Positions 45,504 through 60,586 of a stretch of 64,000 bases of DNA are shown here, piece by piece. Every line of letters begins with the position of its first letter. The stretch's first letter is position 1. The notes beneath the pieces were generated by a model. It was given only the letters and a program-made list of their open reading frames with translations, was not told the DNA's origin and ran no database searches. Origin of the DNA: Adineta ricciae (lineage: Eukaryota; Rotifera; Eurotatoria; Adinetida; Adinetidae); assembly GCA_905250025.1 (NCBI GenBank), contig CAJNOJ010000361.1, positions 21,133 through 85,132 of the forward strand, written 5' to 3'. The position numbers and the translations under genes were made by a program.

Positions 45504-46557
45504 ATGGAAGGAGAATATGTTTCGAACATCAGACTTGAATTGCAACCAAGGTTTGTTTTCTTTTTACCATGAAAAAAAAATGAAAGAAGATTGCTTTCAT
45601 TCGAATGATATTCAAGATCTCGTCGCGGGTATCGTCGGTTGTTTGGAATACGAGAAAATCCTTATTTTAATGAAGATTTATTTGATCAAGAACAATTCAC
45701 TCGACAATTTCTTAGCGAATACAATCGAAAAGTTCTCCGACGAGGACAACACGTAACAAATTTCCCAATCTGACCTCGAACTTCCATCGCTTTCTCTTCA
45801 GGTTAAATGCAATAACTTAATTATCGCTGTTAAACAAATCATCAGTAATCATTTCTAGAAAATCTCAAAATGAAACTTCTCTTCTTTTTTTTTCAGATGC
45901 TCCAAAGGCGTTTGAAGGCAATACTGAAGTGGAATATCGATTGAAAGGTCTTCCATTGAAGTGAGTCATTGTATCGTTGAATGCGCGTTTTAACCTTTGA
46001 CTTCATATAGAAATAGACAAGAGCATTCAATTGATAAGGAAAAAGGCGCGTTAAATAAATCATTTCTGACTGACAGAAGTGAAATAACTGTTGGCGATGA
46101 TATAGACAACGAAGTTTCTTCGTAAGCCTCTAAATTTGTCTTAACAGTGAAGACAAATTCGTTTCCTTCAGATGCTATTGTTCTGATTGTCGAAAGAGTT
46201 TAACAAATGGTGATTATCTAATTAAAACAACGAACTGGAGTCGACCAATTCTTTGTCTATCTTGTTACGAAGATCATTACACTGAGAAATGCGTTCGATG
46301 TTTCAAAGCAATAACCTTTGATCGTAAGCGAACAAACTTTCTTTTTCGAATTTGATTCGCTGATTTTTCTAGCGAATTCGATCAAATCAGATGGCTTAGT
46401 TCGTGTTCATTACGTTGAAGCGCATGGTTCTTATTGGCATTCGGAATGTTGCGTGTGCGCCGTTTGTTTGAAGTCATTGATTGGAGAGAAATTCTATCAA
46501 GATCAATATTGCAATCAACTATTTTGTCTTGAACATATTCCTCTTCAATATCTTTAA
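45504..46557 (+). CDS. LIM-domain protein
   Basis: Exons read as 45504-45550, 45617-45752, about 45898-45961, about 46010-46122, about 46172-46323 and about 46374-46557. The last two encode zinc-finger pairs: CYCSDCRKSL...CLSCYEDHYTEKC, then CVRCFKAITF...WHSECCVCAVCLKSL...YCNQLFCLEH, typical of FHL/prickle/testin-like LIM proteins, which act as protein-binding adaptors. All junctions close in phase except between exons 2 and 3, where a missed small exon or a frameshift is needed. The N-terminal exons (RRLFGIRENPYFNEDLFDQE) have no recognised domain. Confidence 0.65.
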
Positions 46558-46840
46558 AAGAAAAAAAAACACATCTTTTTTTTTTCTACGGAAATAAAAC
46601 GACCGTTTAACGTTGGTGTGCAGAAAGAAGAAAGAGAAGCGAATATTTATAGAAGAATAATTGCATTATATCTTTATATGAGGTTCTTTTGTGTAAATCA
46701 GCATTTGATCTAGTAAACAGGAAGTTTGTTCATTAAACAAGTAAAACATTGTTAGACTTTTAACGAGAGCAGATGTAAACTAAACGAGATATGTAATCCA
46801 TTGAATTCAACGTTCTTTTTGTTCGGCTTTAGAACGATCG

Positions 46841-47074
46841 ATGGCTGTTCCATTCAACACTCCGATAACAACGTTAGTTCTCTTAATTATCTTCTTATCA
46901 ACTTTGGAAATCTGTTCAAGTCGTTTCGTTTGGGATTTTGGTTCATATTGTTTGAATAAATGTGCCAAAGCAAGACATAAATCAACACCCGTGAGTGTTT
47001 GTTCATGCCAATGGATTTCGTCGAATTATCGGCGATCATTATTAAATACAACTCTGAACAAATATTCCAACTAA
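46841..47074 (+). CDS. Short secreted cysteine-rich peptide, type A copy 1
   Basis: 77 aa. A signal peptide (about 27 residues ending LEICSS) is followed by RFVWDFGSYC, LNKCAK and PVSVCSCQW, giving four cysteines in the mature peptide. The ATG is 8 bases after a strong acceptor (gttcggctttag), consistent with a 5' UTR intron or spliced-leader addition. No known family. Shares its core with the type B gene 600 bp downstream. Confidence 0.65.
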   Translation: MAVPFNTPITTLVLLIIFLSTLEICSSRFVWDFGSYCLNKCAKARHKSTPVSVCSCQWISSNYRRSLLNTTLNKYSN

Positions 47075-47464
47075 ATGTATCCAACTTTGAATTGAAATAA
47101 AAGAAGAGATCCTGTGGGATTCCTAGATGAACAACATTTGCTGGTTTGTGAATGCCCGAGGAACGCGTTGGTGGTGTTAACGTTTCCAAACGAGTGCTCT
47201 TATTAGTTTTCTCATCGTCATACTTTTCTCTAATTGATATGAGACGGAAATATCTCTCTTTTCATTTTTTGACGAATATTTTACCAGATAGAAAAAGATT
47301 TAATTGAAAATGAACACCACTAGCGTCATACTGTTATTGACGTGAATCTTTTTATTAGGAGAGAAAAGAACGAGAGAAGGTTTTTAATGATCATTTGAAA
47401 AAAATTGATGCACCAGTCATGTCTATTTTCTTTTTTTTTTATATATATTTTAGAAGAAAATTCC

Positions 47465-47644
47465 ATGGATTATTTTTCTAAATCGTCATCGAAACAAGTG
47501 ATTTTCATTCTAATAATCTTACTTTCCCTATGTCAAATATGTGAAAGTCGTTTCGCTTGGGATTTTGGTTCGTATTGTTTAAGTTATTGTGCCAAAATGA
47601 AGTATCGAACAAGTCCTGTGAGTGTTTGTTCATTAAACAAGTAA
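47465..47644 (+). pseudogene. Type B peptide gene truncated by the duplication junction
   Basis: Identical to the gene at 48365 up to PVSVCS, then runs into duplicated upstream DNA (LNK, stop). The CSCQW end and the basic tail are lost, leaving three cysteines in the mature part. Confidence 0.7.
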
Positions 47645-47740
47645 AACATTGTTAGACTTTTAACGAGAGCAGATGTAAACTAAACGAGATATGTAATCCA
47701 TTGAATTCAACGTTCTTTTTGTTCGGCTTTAGAACGATCG

Positions 47741-47974
47741 ATGGCTGTTCCATTCAACACTCCGATAACAACGTTAGTTCTCTTAATTATCTTCTTATCA
47801 ACTTTGGAAATCTGTTCAAGTCGTTTCGTTTGGGATTTTGGTTCATATTGTTTGAATAAATGTGCCAAAGCAAGACATAAATCAACACCCGTGAGTGTTT
47901 GTTCATGCCAATGGATTTCGTCGAATTATCGGCGATCATTATTAAATACAACTCTGAACACATATTCCAACTAA
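47741..47974 (+). CDS. Short secreted cysteine-rich peptide, type A copy 2
   Basis: Same as the gene at 46841 except one codon near the C-terminus (NKYSN to NTYSN). Full upstream region and acceptor site are included in the duplication. Confidence 0.65.
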   Translation: MAVPFNTPITTLVLLIIFLSTLEICSSRFVWDFGSYCLNKCAKARHKSTPVSVCSCQWISSNYRRSLLNTTLNTYSN

Positions 47975-48364
47975 ATGTATCCAACTTTGAATTGAAATAA
48001 AAGAAGAGATCCTGTGGGATTCCTAGATGAACAACATTTGCTGGTTTGTGAATGCCCGAGGAACGCGTTGGTGGTGTTAACGTTTCCAAACGAGTGCTCT
48101 TATTAGTTTTCTCATCGTCATACTTTTCTCTAATTGATATGAGACGGAAATATCTCTCTTTTCATTTTTTGACGAATATTTTACCAGATAGAAAAAGATT
48201 TAATTGAAAATGAACACCACTAGCGTCATACTGTTATTGACGTGAATCTTTTTATTAGGAGAGAAAAGAACGAGAGAAGGTTTTTAATGATCATTTGAAA
48301 AAAATTGATGCACCAGTCATGTCTATTTTCTTTTTTTTTTATATATATTTTAGAAGAAAATTCC

Positions 48365-48619
48365 ATGGATTATTTTTCTAAATCGTCATCGAAACAAGTG
48401 ATTTTCATTCTAATAATCTTACTTTCCCTATGTCAAATATGTGAAAGTCGTTTCGCTTGGGATTTTGGTTCGTATTGTTTAAGTTATTGTGCCAAAATGA
48501 AGTATCGAACAAGTCCTGTGAGTGTTTGTTCGTGTCAATGGATTTCATCGAATCATCGACGAGGATTATTTGACAAGTTTTTGTTGAAGAATAACAACGA
48601 TTTTTTTCGAATTAAATAA
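48365..48619 (+). CDS. Short secreted cysteine-rich peptide, type B (complete)
   Basis: 84 aa from the ATG just after a strong acceptor (atatattttag). Signal peptide, then RFAWDFGSYC, LSYCAK, PVSVCSCQW and a basic tail. The aligned positions with type A define a small family: [AV]WDFGSYC, x3, C, about 14 residues, CSCQWISSN. Confidence 0.65.
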   Translation: MDYFSKSSSKQVIFILIILLSLCQICESRFAWDFGSYCLSYCAKMKYRTSPVSVCSCQWISSNHRRGLFDKFLLKNNNDFFRIK

Positions 48620-50968
48620 CTTCTTATTCCAAATAAAAAACAAGTTCAAGTTTCGATCGAAACCTATTCCAAAGAAGAACGGCGTCCTTTTTTTTTAACT
48701 TAAATACCGATTAACTTTTAATAAAGTCTGTGCGTTTGAGCGAAAAGAACTTTCTTTTCATTGGAACAGGCTAATCTGCTATAGCTGATAATCATTTAAT
48801 TAGCTATCAGCGACAGCACTGATGCTATACTCGTATTTAATATAAAGCATGAAGCTCATAGTTAGAAAAAGTTTTCTTCGACTATCAGCACAGATCTTTA
48901 TAACAAAAATTCTTCACCCGTAGCATTCTCTAGTTAGCCAATGCTTTTTTAGAAGATTTTCCAGGGACAGTGTAAATAGCAAACGTGAACTACACATTTC
49001 ATTTCGATTAGTAACTGTACTTTTATGTGTTACGGCCTATAATCACGGTACAAAGTCCGGGTGGAGAATCATATAATTTAGTAAATACGATTGTCTGCTA
49101 CGACTATTTTTATGCGTGTTTCCTTGATTACTTTCCAGTTCGTTACTCATCTATTTTATCACAAAACGTATTCATTCAGTAAGTAATGTAAATTTGTATG
49201 TAGTTCCGGGTTGATTATATAGTATATTTCCTGTTCTTATGATATCTCACATCCAACTTACCAGCGTTCACATGTTTATCTTCTAGAATATAGAAGAAAT
49301 TGAATGAGTGACAAAAAAACATGCGTCTCCTATATTTGGCAATAGTTGCACTAACAAGTTAATCTCGTCCATTCTATTGTTTGAGTCGCTTTAGTGTAAC
49401 ACCATCGATAAATCAAATCTACAATCAGATTTCGGTTATTCAAGAGATTCTCCCCTCCTCAGAAATCGATTCCGGGAACAGTGCAACGGAAATTCATGAA
49501 ACTTTCAGAAGACAGAATACTTGATACGAAAAGAATTTGATAAAATTTTCATCCAATCAATTGTTACAGATAAAAATTTATTCGCCAAATACTCACAGAA
49601 ACAGGACTTTCCGTTCGGAACATTTTTGGAACCGTCGGTAGCATTGGGAATGATGAACTTTTTTTCATCTTCAGTGAAATTTGCATTGAATGAATCAGGC
49701 TGATGGATAACGGTTGAGCTCTTCATTGATCAAAATATTTAAAAGGTAGCGAGTCGCTTCTTAATAAAATCCTTGTCAGTTCGAGGAAAATGAAGAAAGA
49801 TGATTCGTACTGAATCGAATTTGTATTCATATTCGCAATGATCGACACATGTGTACGATGGACTATTTAAATCAAGTGAAACACGCTGGCCACGATTATC
49901 ATGTTTTGCGTCTATGACAATGCATATGGAAGCCCATTTCATGCAAAGGACAAATACATATGGGTCGATAGTCATACATCTCAAATCGCATGAACGTGCG
50001 CAGTGACCAATCCCGTTGGAATATTACAAGACTGATCCAATCATTTCGAATTATATCGACAAATAGTCTTCTCTTGATCAATGTTATTTAGAACAACGTT
50101 TGCCATCAAAAACAGTCGGTAGAATATGGATTGCAAAATTCTTCTTCCGTACGATTTAAGTTACGATCTCGATTTACAATCTCTAATGAATAAGTGCGTT
50201 AATTTGATGTGAAAACGAACGGTTCTTTCATAACTATCATCGATTAGTTGAATGATAATTTTAGCAATAGAAATCCCTAATACATAACGTTGTTTCATCA
50301 ATCGCACCGAGACAGTCATTTATTTTATTACTGGGTAAACATATGAATCGTCTGAACAGGTCGAAACGCGTTGATGTTCATCAGTTTCATTTTGTCCAGC
50401 TTCGCATCTTCGGCTGAGGTGATTGGTGGTAGCGGTTTGCTTTGATTCTATCTTCAATGGTTACATTCCTCTGCAAAAGTTCAGAAAAAGTCAAATTTGA
50501 CGTACAGTCACAAGGTTCCATTTATACAATAGGTTATTAATTGAAGTATGAGACCTAATTCTTTACTGAGTAAATACATTTGAAAACAATCAATGTGCAA
50601 CCCATATCTATTGTTGCTACTTAATAATGAAAGTGAAGGCGAGTGTGTATGTACTGAAGAGCATATAGTTGTGCATATAGCTGTACGTATATACGCCCTC
50701 TAGTATGCACATGTTGACTTGACTATTTAAATGATGTTTTTTTGTTGTTATATCTCGCTTTTAACTAATAAAAAATCCACATAGTTACTGCACTAAAACT
50801 GAGTTAGAAGTAAAAAGCAATCGTTTTCTGTATTGATACGGTCCATCGTCAAGCTGATGCTGACCATTCAATTGTTTGAGTCATTTTATCGTCTAACAAG
50901 TTCAAATTAACACCATAGATGAATAAAATCTAAAATAAAATCACACTATTCTAGTAGAACTTAAACGG
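48620..50968. other. Long stretch without a supported gene
   Basis: About 2.3 kb. Minus-strand ORFs at 49505-50081 contain YTCVDHCEYEYKFDSVRI and PICICPLHEMGFHMHC in different frames and may be an old gene relic, but no family was recognised. Confidence 0.35.
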
Positions 50969-54256
<3,288 letters not shown>

Positions 54257-54510
54257 GGAAGTCGAGATGATCTGCAGAAGAAATTTCTGGTGAAAGTCTC
54301 CTCTGATCAACAAAAAAACAACCACTACCTAGAATAAAAGGTGTGATAAGCAAACGCCCAAAGTGTAAGATAACCAGCGAACTCTTTATTCAAATATCTT
54401 TATGAAGAAAAACTTAAGAAAAAAAGCAACGAAGAAGGTCGTATGGTGAAAAGGTAATACGTAGACATAAGATATATGTTAAACGTTTGCGAGACACTCT
54501 CAATATAATT

Positions 54511-56202
54511 TCATTGAGAATCGTAAGGTGGCGGTGGTGATTCTTCATCAGGCGATATCACTGAGTGTTGTCTACGTGTTCTCCATTCGATTACAGCTTG
54601 TTGTACTATTTGATTCGCGTGCAATTCCATTAAAAGGAATAAATCAAATTCAGGATGATCATAAGGACTGACGTAAACATACAATTGTTTGATATAAGTT
54701 TCGAGGTCTTGTCGATGCTGTTCGTGAATTTGATTGCCTATGTGAAATAGAGAGTGATGACTAGAAGGAAACGTCGGTACGGTGCATCGTTTTTGCAGTT
54801 GATGATGAAGTTGCTTGAATTCATCGAATGTATGTGAGACTGACCATTGACCATTTTGTCCAGGGATAATTTGTTGGATATTTAAACAAATTTCAAAACG
54901 ATTATGACCACGCTCATGATGAAACGATGGAATATCAATATCGTTTTGCAGGCGAGGACGGAATTTAAGTTGAGATTTGAAATCGGGAGAAGTTAACTCT
55001 TGATGACACTGATTTGTTGTGAGCATTCCGGGAGAATAATACGGTCGTCGGTAATCGAAACCAACACTTTGCAACAACTGCGAAGGTACATCTCTAAGTC
55101 TTCCTTGAAAAAAACGAACAAAGTCGTCGTCATTCAAATTTGGAGTGTCACTGTATGAATCAATACCAAATTCTTGGTGTACTGAAGTAAATGGATCCAA
55201 ACATCTGAACACGCCGCCTGATATGGCTGCAATCTGACCCATAAATTCTCTTGGTTTTGGATCATCGTCTGTATGTCCCATGATAAATGCAACTGTATGT
55301 ATAACACATGGATTTCGTCGCTGACGTAACCATACTTTTAGATCAAGTAAAATCGTTCTTGTATCCATTGATGGTTCACCATCGGAAAGTAAATAAATTG
55401 TATCTGCTTCTTCATCTCCGAGTGCCTGCTTCAATGCATTGTACGTATTCGTTTGTCCATGCGCTTCCAAATCATCGAGATAATGCTCTGCTTGCTTTAG
55501 ATGAGAGGACGTCGCTGATGTCAGTCCATGCTTCCAACTGTGAACGTGTGTACCGAAATGGATGATATTGAATCTGAATTGAGCTAATACACGGTGATGA
55601 AGAATTTTATGCAGATCGTGAACAATAAATTCCAGACGATTGAAATATTGTCCACAGCCCGTTTGAAACTCAGTACTCATCGAACCACTTGTATCAATGA
55701 GAAAAATCACTCGAGAACTAGTCACCGACCCGTAAATATGCGATTGGCCACGGACTTCTGCCAGAATTTGGTCGACTTGTGGAAATAAGTAGGATGGGAA
55801 CAGGCTTCTCAATTGAAAGCGATTCACTGGATCTAGTAGATTCTCGTCGATGACTTGCAAAGCGTCCAGACGTTGTTGGGGCACCGAAATCATTTGCAAC
55901 AAAACCATAGCTTGATCACAACGAAAACCAAATAGATGATTATCAAACAGATGAAGAGCGAGTACGAGTTCGGTGCCAGAGAAATAGGATGCTAACGTGA
56001 TGACTTGTTCACCGCTGAAAGCTTGTGGACAAATTTTCATTTCGTAAACCAGTGTTTGAAGACGATCCGTCGACTGTTGACATTGAGATAATTTAGATGT
56101 CAGTCGATTCATTTGCCGTGGTGAACGAACACCGTATATGGGAAGCTCATGATGTTTCTCCCATGCTTTTGAATGAACAAGATGAAGACCATGGCGACCC
56201 AT
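54511..56202 (-). CDS. DUF4476 - vWA - PX domain protein with C-terminal PY motif
   Basis: Single exon, 563 aa. Residues about 60-120 (GEQVITLASYFSG..., FRCDQAMVLLQMI) fit the DUF4476 helical domain. Residues 163-350 are a von Willebrand A domain with the MIDAS start D170-TSGS and later TNTYNAL and LSDGEPS. Residues about 440-545 look like a PX phosphoinositide-binding domain (WSVSHTFDEFKQLHHQLQKR). The last residues are PPPPYDSQ, a WW-binding PY motif. No signal peptide, so it should be cytosolic and recruited to endosomal membranes. The combination suggests a trafficking adaptor; role inferred. Confidence 0.85.
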   Translation of the reverse strand: MGRHGLHLVHSKAWEKHHELPIYGVRSPRQMNRLTSKLSQCQQSTDRLQTLVYEMKICPQAFSGEQVITLASYFSGTELVLALHLFDNHLFGFRCDQAMVLLQMISVPQQRLDALQVIDENLLDPVNRFQLRSLFPSYLFPQVDQILAEVRGQSHIYGSVTSSRVIFLIDTSGSMSTEFQTGCGQYFNRLEFIVHDLHKILHHRVLAQFRFNIIHFGTHVHSWKHGLTSATSSHLKQAEHYLDDLEAHGQTNTYNALKQALGDEEADTIYLLSDGEPSMDTRTILLDLKVWLRQRRNPCVIHTVAFIMGHTDDDPKPREFMGQIAAISGGVFRCLDPFTSVHQEFGIDSYSDTPNLNDDDFVRFFQGRLRDVPSQLLQSVGFDYRRPYYSPGMLTTNQCHQELTSPDFKSQLKFRPRLQNDIDIPSFHHERGHNRFEICLNIQQIIPGQNGQWSVSHTFDEFKQLHHQLQKRCTVPTFPSSHHSLFHIGNQIHEQHRQDLETYIKQLYVYVSPYDHPEFDLFLLMELHANQIVQQAVIEWRTRRQHSVISPDEESPPPPYDSQ

Positions 56203-57695
56203 ACGGAATTGTTTTTACTGCTGTAACAAATAACAACACGATCGTTATTTCAAACGTTGACTCTACACGTGTGAAGCGACGCGACTTTCTTCCTTCTTTT
56301 CTTTGTAAACGTCATGGAAGAGAGCGAAGAAGGAGGAGGCGTCAAGCGCAACGCGTCTTTTGTTCAGTAGTTATGCAATTTTAAACACTGGTTCATTACA
56401 TGATGAACAAGTTCTTAAAAAAACCGATAGGATCATGTACAGATGAATAAAATAGTTTTTGTCATTGCATTGTTTGTGTTTCCAACAGTTACCTTTCTGC
56501 CTGATGTACTTTTTTCTGACATTCCGGAGGTGAAATATAAAAGTGCAAGCGCATGGTTTCACGAATGAAGAAAGAAAAAGAAAGGAACAGTCTTTTTTTA
56601 TTTCTCGCGCTCGATTTGAGTCGCTGCCAATGTTTTCTGATTGTAAGAAAAGCAGTGTCTTTCAATAAATTGTTATTATATTTCTATCACGTGCAAAGAA
56701 TTCTCATCGGACTTTGTTGCCATACGAGCCGGAAATGTTCAATGGTATAAATAAATCGAAAGAAATTAGATCGACGCAAAAGCAAAGTCCTCGGATGTTC
56801 ATTGGATTCACTTAATCAACTGATCAGACATTAGAATATTCAGTATGATATGGTTGTTCGACACTTGACAGAAAGAACAATACGAATAGCAGCTGAAAAA
56901 TATTTGTGTACGAATCTTTGCAGTATCGATAGCTTGTAAATTTTCATACAGATATTGCAATGCAAAAGAAATGAGTAGTGTGAAGAACATTATGTGTTTT
57001 CCAGATACAAATGTTAGCTTCGGAGAAACAAAACAAACCGTTGCAATTGAAAGAGTAGGATGAACTGATTTTATCTCCTCTTAAATTTAGAGTTTTGCCA
57101 TTTTTGAAAATACAAGACACTAGCAGTTGGGCGAGGCGAATGTAATGCTGAAGAACGTCAGAAAGATCAGTCGCAGACGTTCGAATCAGTAATGATAAAT
57201 TAGAGTTTTTATTGGACATGGATTTTAACCAAGGCCACTCTTTTTTTCAGACCGAAAATAGATCGGCAACCAATTTGAGGAAAAAGAAAAATTAGTATTT
57301 TTCTCTTGAATGTTCTTAGTGGTATGAAATTCAGAATGAAACGATCATCGTAAGGCCGTCATTCACAATGAAAAATGGTAATTGATATATTGACCAAATA
57401 GAAGAAATTTCTTTTCAGGGAAGTTTATTATTACGAATACAGGTTAGCCGGTTTTTTTGGACGATCGATGAGAGTACATAAAACTACGGTAATAACCAGT
57501 AGATCCGAAAAGATGATTTAAAACAAGTATATTGAAAAATACTCTCTTAGATCTTTTTTGGTCATTCTCTTTTTCAGTTAGGAGAAATAATTAAAATGCT
57601 CGCAGAAAACCTCAATAATATTTACAGTCTGATTGTGTACGGAAAATTTCATTCTGTTTCTTCTTTGAAGGAAAAAATCCAACTCTCACGTTTCT
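56203..57695. other. Intergenic
   Basis: No supported gene over 1.5 kb; the ORFs present are short and without features. Confidence 0.45.
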
Positions 57696-59941
57696 TTATG
57701 TGTATAATTCAGCACTATTCGAACCCGATCCAGCAGCTATCAATACTTTTCCATCTGATAATATCGATGCTGTGTGAGAAACTCGAGCATGATGTACATT
57801 TCCAGTCATTGTCCATTTACCGGTTAATGGATCGTACAATTCAGCAGTCCCGTTTGCGTCTCCACTAGCGACTAATACCTTTCCATTGAATAATACCGAT
57901 GATGTATGTTCATATCGTGCAAAATGCATGTTTCCAGTCACTGTCCAAATCCCATTTGTTGGATCATATAATTCAGAACTGTTCAAAGGGGATCCACCAG
58001 CCACTAATACTGCTCCATTTGATAATACCGATGCCGTATGTCGAAAGCGTGGAAAATTCATGCTTCCAGTCATAGTCCAATTACCTGTTGATGGATCGTA
58101 CAATTCAGTGCTAGTGAGAGCACTGCCGTTGTTTCCACCAGCGACCAACACCATCCCATTGGATAAGACCGATGTTGTATGAAATATTCGTGCAAAATGC
58201 ATACTTCCAGTCACTGTCCAAATCCCATTCGTTGGATCATATAATTCAGCACTTGATAGATNACCTGTTGATGGATCGTACAATTCAGTGCTAGTGAGAG
58301 CACTGCCGTTGTTTCCACCAGCGACCAACACCATCCCATTGGATAAGACCGATGTTGTATGAAATATTCGTGCAAAATGCATACTTCCAGTCACTGTCCA
58401 AATCCCATTCGTTGGATCATATAATTCAGCACTTGATAGATAACAACATCCACCAGTGACTAAGACTTTTCCATTTGATAATACTGATGCTGTGTGATCT
58501 GTTCGTCCAAAGCTCATACTTCCAGTCATTGTCCAATTACCTGTTGATGGGTCATACAATTCAGTACTATTCCAAAAGGATCCACCAGCCGCCAACACTG
58601 CTCCATTTGATAGTAGTGATGATGTAACCCTACATCGAGGAAAACTCATACTCGCAGTTGTTGTCCAATTACCAGTTAATGGATCATACAGCTCAGCACT
58701 GTTGGAATCACACCCACCAACGACTAACACTTTTCCATTTGATAGTACCGATGCTGAATGACCATATCGTCCGATATTCATCGTTCCAGTCATTGTCCAC
58801 TCTAAACAAGACAAAAAAAGTAAAAACTAAACGTTTTCTCTTCTTCCCTTGTGCGATAGCTCTCGAATGAACACCAAATGAAAAACAAATTTTGATTTAT
58901 TTTTAACTTACGTCCTGAATAGATTACCAAATCAAATTTCTGAATTCGATTATTTTGCTGATCAACAACAAAAAGATTTTCAAAAGAGTCAAAGCTAAGA
59001 CTCGATGGATATTTTAGTTGATTTGAATTTGAGCCTTGTGATTGATAACATCCCAATAAACAACGAAAACCATTGGAATTTTGGCCAATAATTCGATGGT
59101 TATTCGAATCAGCGATAAATAAATAACTTTGATAATCTAACGCGATCCCGCTTGGACAATTGAGCTCGAATGTAAAATTTGAAGATCCATTTCCAACTAA
59201 AGTTACTCCGATCAGTCTTCTATACTTGAATAATTGAATACGATGGTTTCCACAATCTGCGACAAATAAATCTTGATTCCCTTCATCAAGAAAGATACCT
59301 TTAGGATTTCGAAGTGTTGTTGATGTTGAACCAGGAGTTCCTGTTCCCGCAACAATTATCAAATGATTCCCATCATTAATCAATGATTTCGAAATAATCT
59401 GATGTTGTTCTGATAATGAACAATAAAGAGTTTGATTTTCGCTCACAAAAATGTCAAAACATTGTTGACAAAGATTTATTCGTGGAATGGAAATCAAATT
59501 CGTCGAGTTCGATTTGATTTTACTCACGGAACTGACTGATGAATAAAATGTGTCGACATAAATATCATCTTGTATTGTGACAAATAAACTTGATGAATTT
59601 GTTAGATTAGCAGAAATATATTTGATTGAACTTAAATTTCCTTGAAGAAAAACGAGAATTTGTCCATTGATTTGATTTGGAATGTAAACCGTGTTATTCT
59701 GATTGATAAATAAATCAAATGGATTCGGTCCAATCAGAGTTTCATTAGCGATTGTTACACCATTGGGATTCCATCCTGCATCAGAAGAAAGTATTGGACG
59801 ATTATATGAATAACCTAAATTAGCACAAATATTTCCATGTAATCAAATCAATTGTCCTTGTGACTATCAAGAAAGTTTACCTTCAGTCTGCTCGATGAAG
59901 AATAAAATTATTAAGAAAAACAAGTTCTCATTGAGAAACAT
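57696..59941 (-). CDS. Secreted NHL - kelch-like double-propeller protein
   Basis: Exons 59941-59881, 59814-58912 and 58801-57696 give 689 codons as assembled. A signal peptide (MFLNENLFFLIILFFIEQTE) is followed by about 100 residues with N-glycosylation sites, a CQQCFDIFVSENQTLYC segment and NHL repeats (DLFVADCGNHRIQLF, YLFIADSNNHRIIG, NLFVVDQQNNRIQKF). Exon 3 joins in frame to kelch-like repeats of about 46 residues, each with GRxxHTASVLSNGKVLVxGG and SAELYDPxTGxW. Two different beta-propellers in one secreted chain suggest a binding protein. The N at 58262 and the repeated 180 bp around it inflate the chain by about 60 residues. Confidence 0.8.
58083..58440. repeat. 180-bp exact repeat at a single-N join (assembly artefact)
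   Basis: 58083-58260 is repeated without visible change at 58263-58440, with the N at 58262 between. The repeat is 60 codons, not a multiple of the 46-residue kelch unit, and breaks the repeat order (DPSTG followed directly by LSSAELYDP). Unmerged overlapping contig ends explain this best. Confidence 0.85.
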
Positions 59942-60584
59942 TGTAAATAAATGAAAGGTTTCTTCTATTTCAAGTGGATTTTTACAAAAGATGATGGCTT
60001 TACTGCGAACTAAAAAATTATCAAATAAAGAGCTGATGACCCTTCCGGAACTAAAAATGTGGCAGTATCCGGGGTGACTTGTATTGGCTATTTATGTTAT
60101 TTCTACCTTGGTAAATACAACAAAATTAGTGAGAGTCAGGTTTTGTTCTTTTGTCAAACAATTTGTCTTGACTGAGTGTTTTCCAACAAGACTGTTTCTT
60201 TATTTTAGAGGGAGAGCTGACAATGGATATTTGACTTGTAATATCCAAATAAAAAAATGTATGTCCCAGATTTCTTTTTCCTTTTGGTAAACATTGTAAA
60301 ACATGAACAAGAGAAATTTACATTTCAATTCTCCTACACAGTTTTTTGATAGAGATGCAATCGACGAATAAGAGAGTTTTCAGCGAATATTGTGATCATA
60401 GAAACATCGAAATTCAAGTGTCACTTCCTCTACTTGAAACAGACACACCTGGAACAGGCAAATTGATAGTATTAATGTGTTTAATTAATTTTCACATCAC
60501 GCATAATTGCGACAAAAAAAGCTGCGTTGAGATCGTATAGGAGAAATATGTACTCAAAATGATGTGTTGATGTAATTATATAGA
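59942..60584. other. Intergenic
   Basis: No supported gene. Confidence 0.4.
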
Positions 60585-60586
60585 TA

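Larger units (their letters stand above)
46724..48523. repeat. 900-bp direct tandem duplication (two copies)
   Basis: 46724-47623 and 47624-48523 appear identical except A/C at 47061/47961. The eight bases gtttgttc occur at both ends and at the junction (46724, 47624, 48524), so the event used 8-bp microhomology. Each copy holds one complete short peptide gene and the start of another. Confidence 0.9.

Noticed and set aside
46887-48089. Two 100-codon minus ORFs inside the 900-bp duplication
   Set aside because: They are antisense to the peptide genes, and their near-identity follows from the recent duplication rather than selection.
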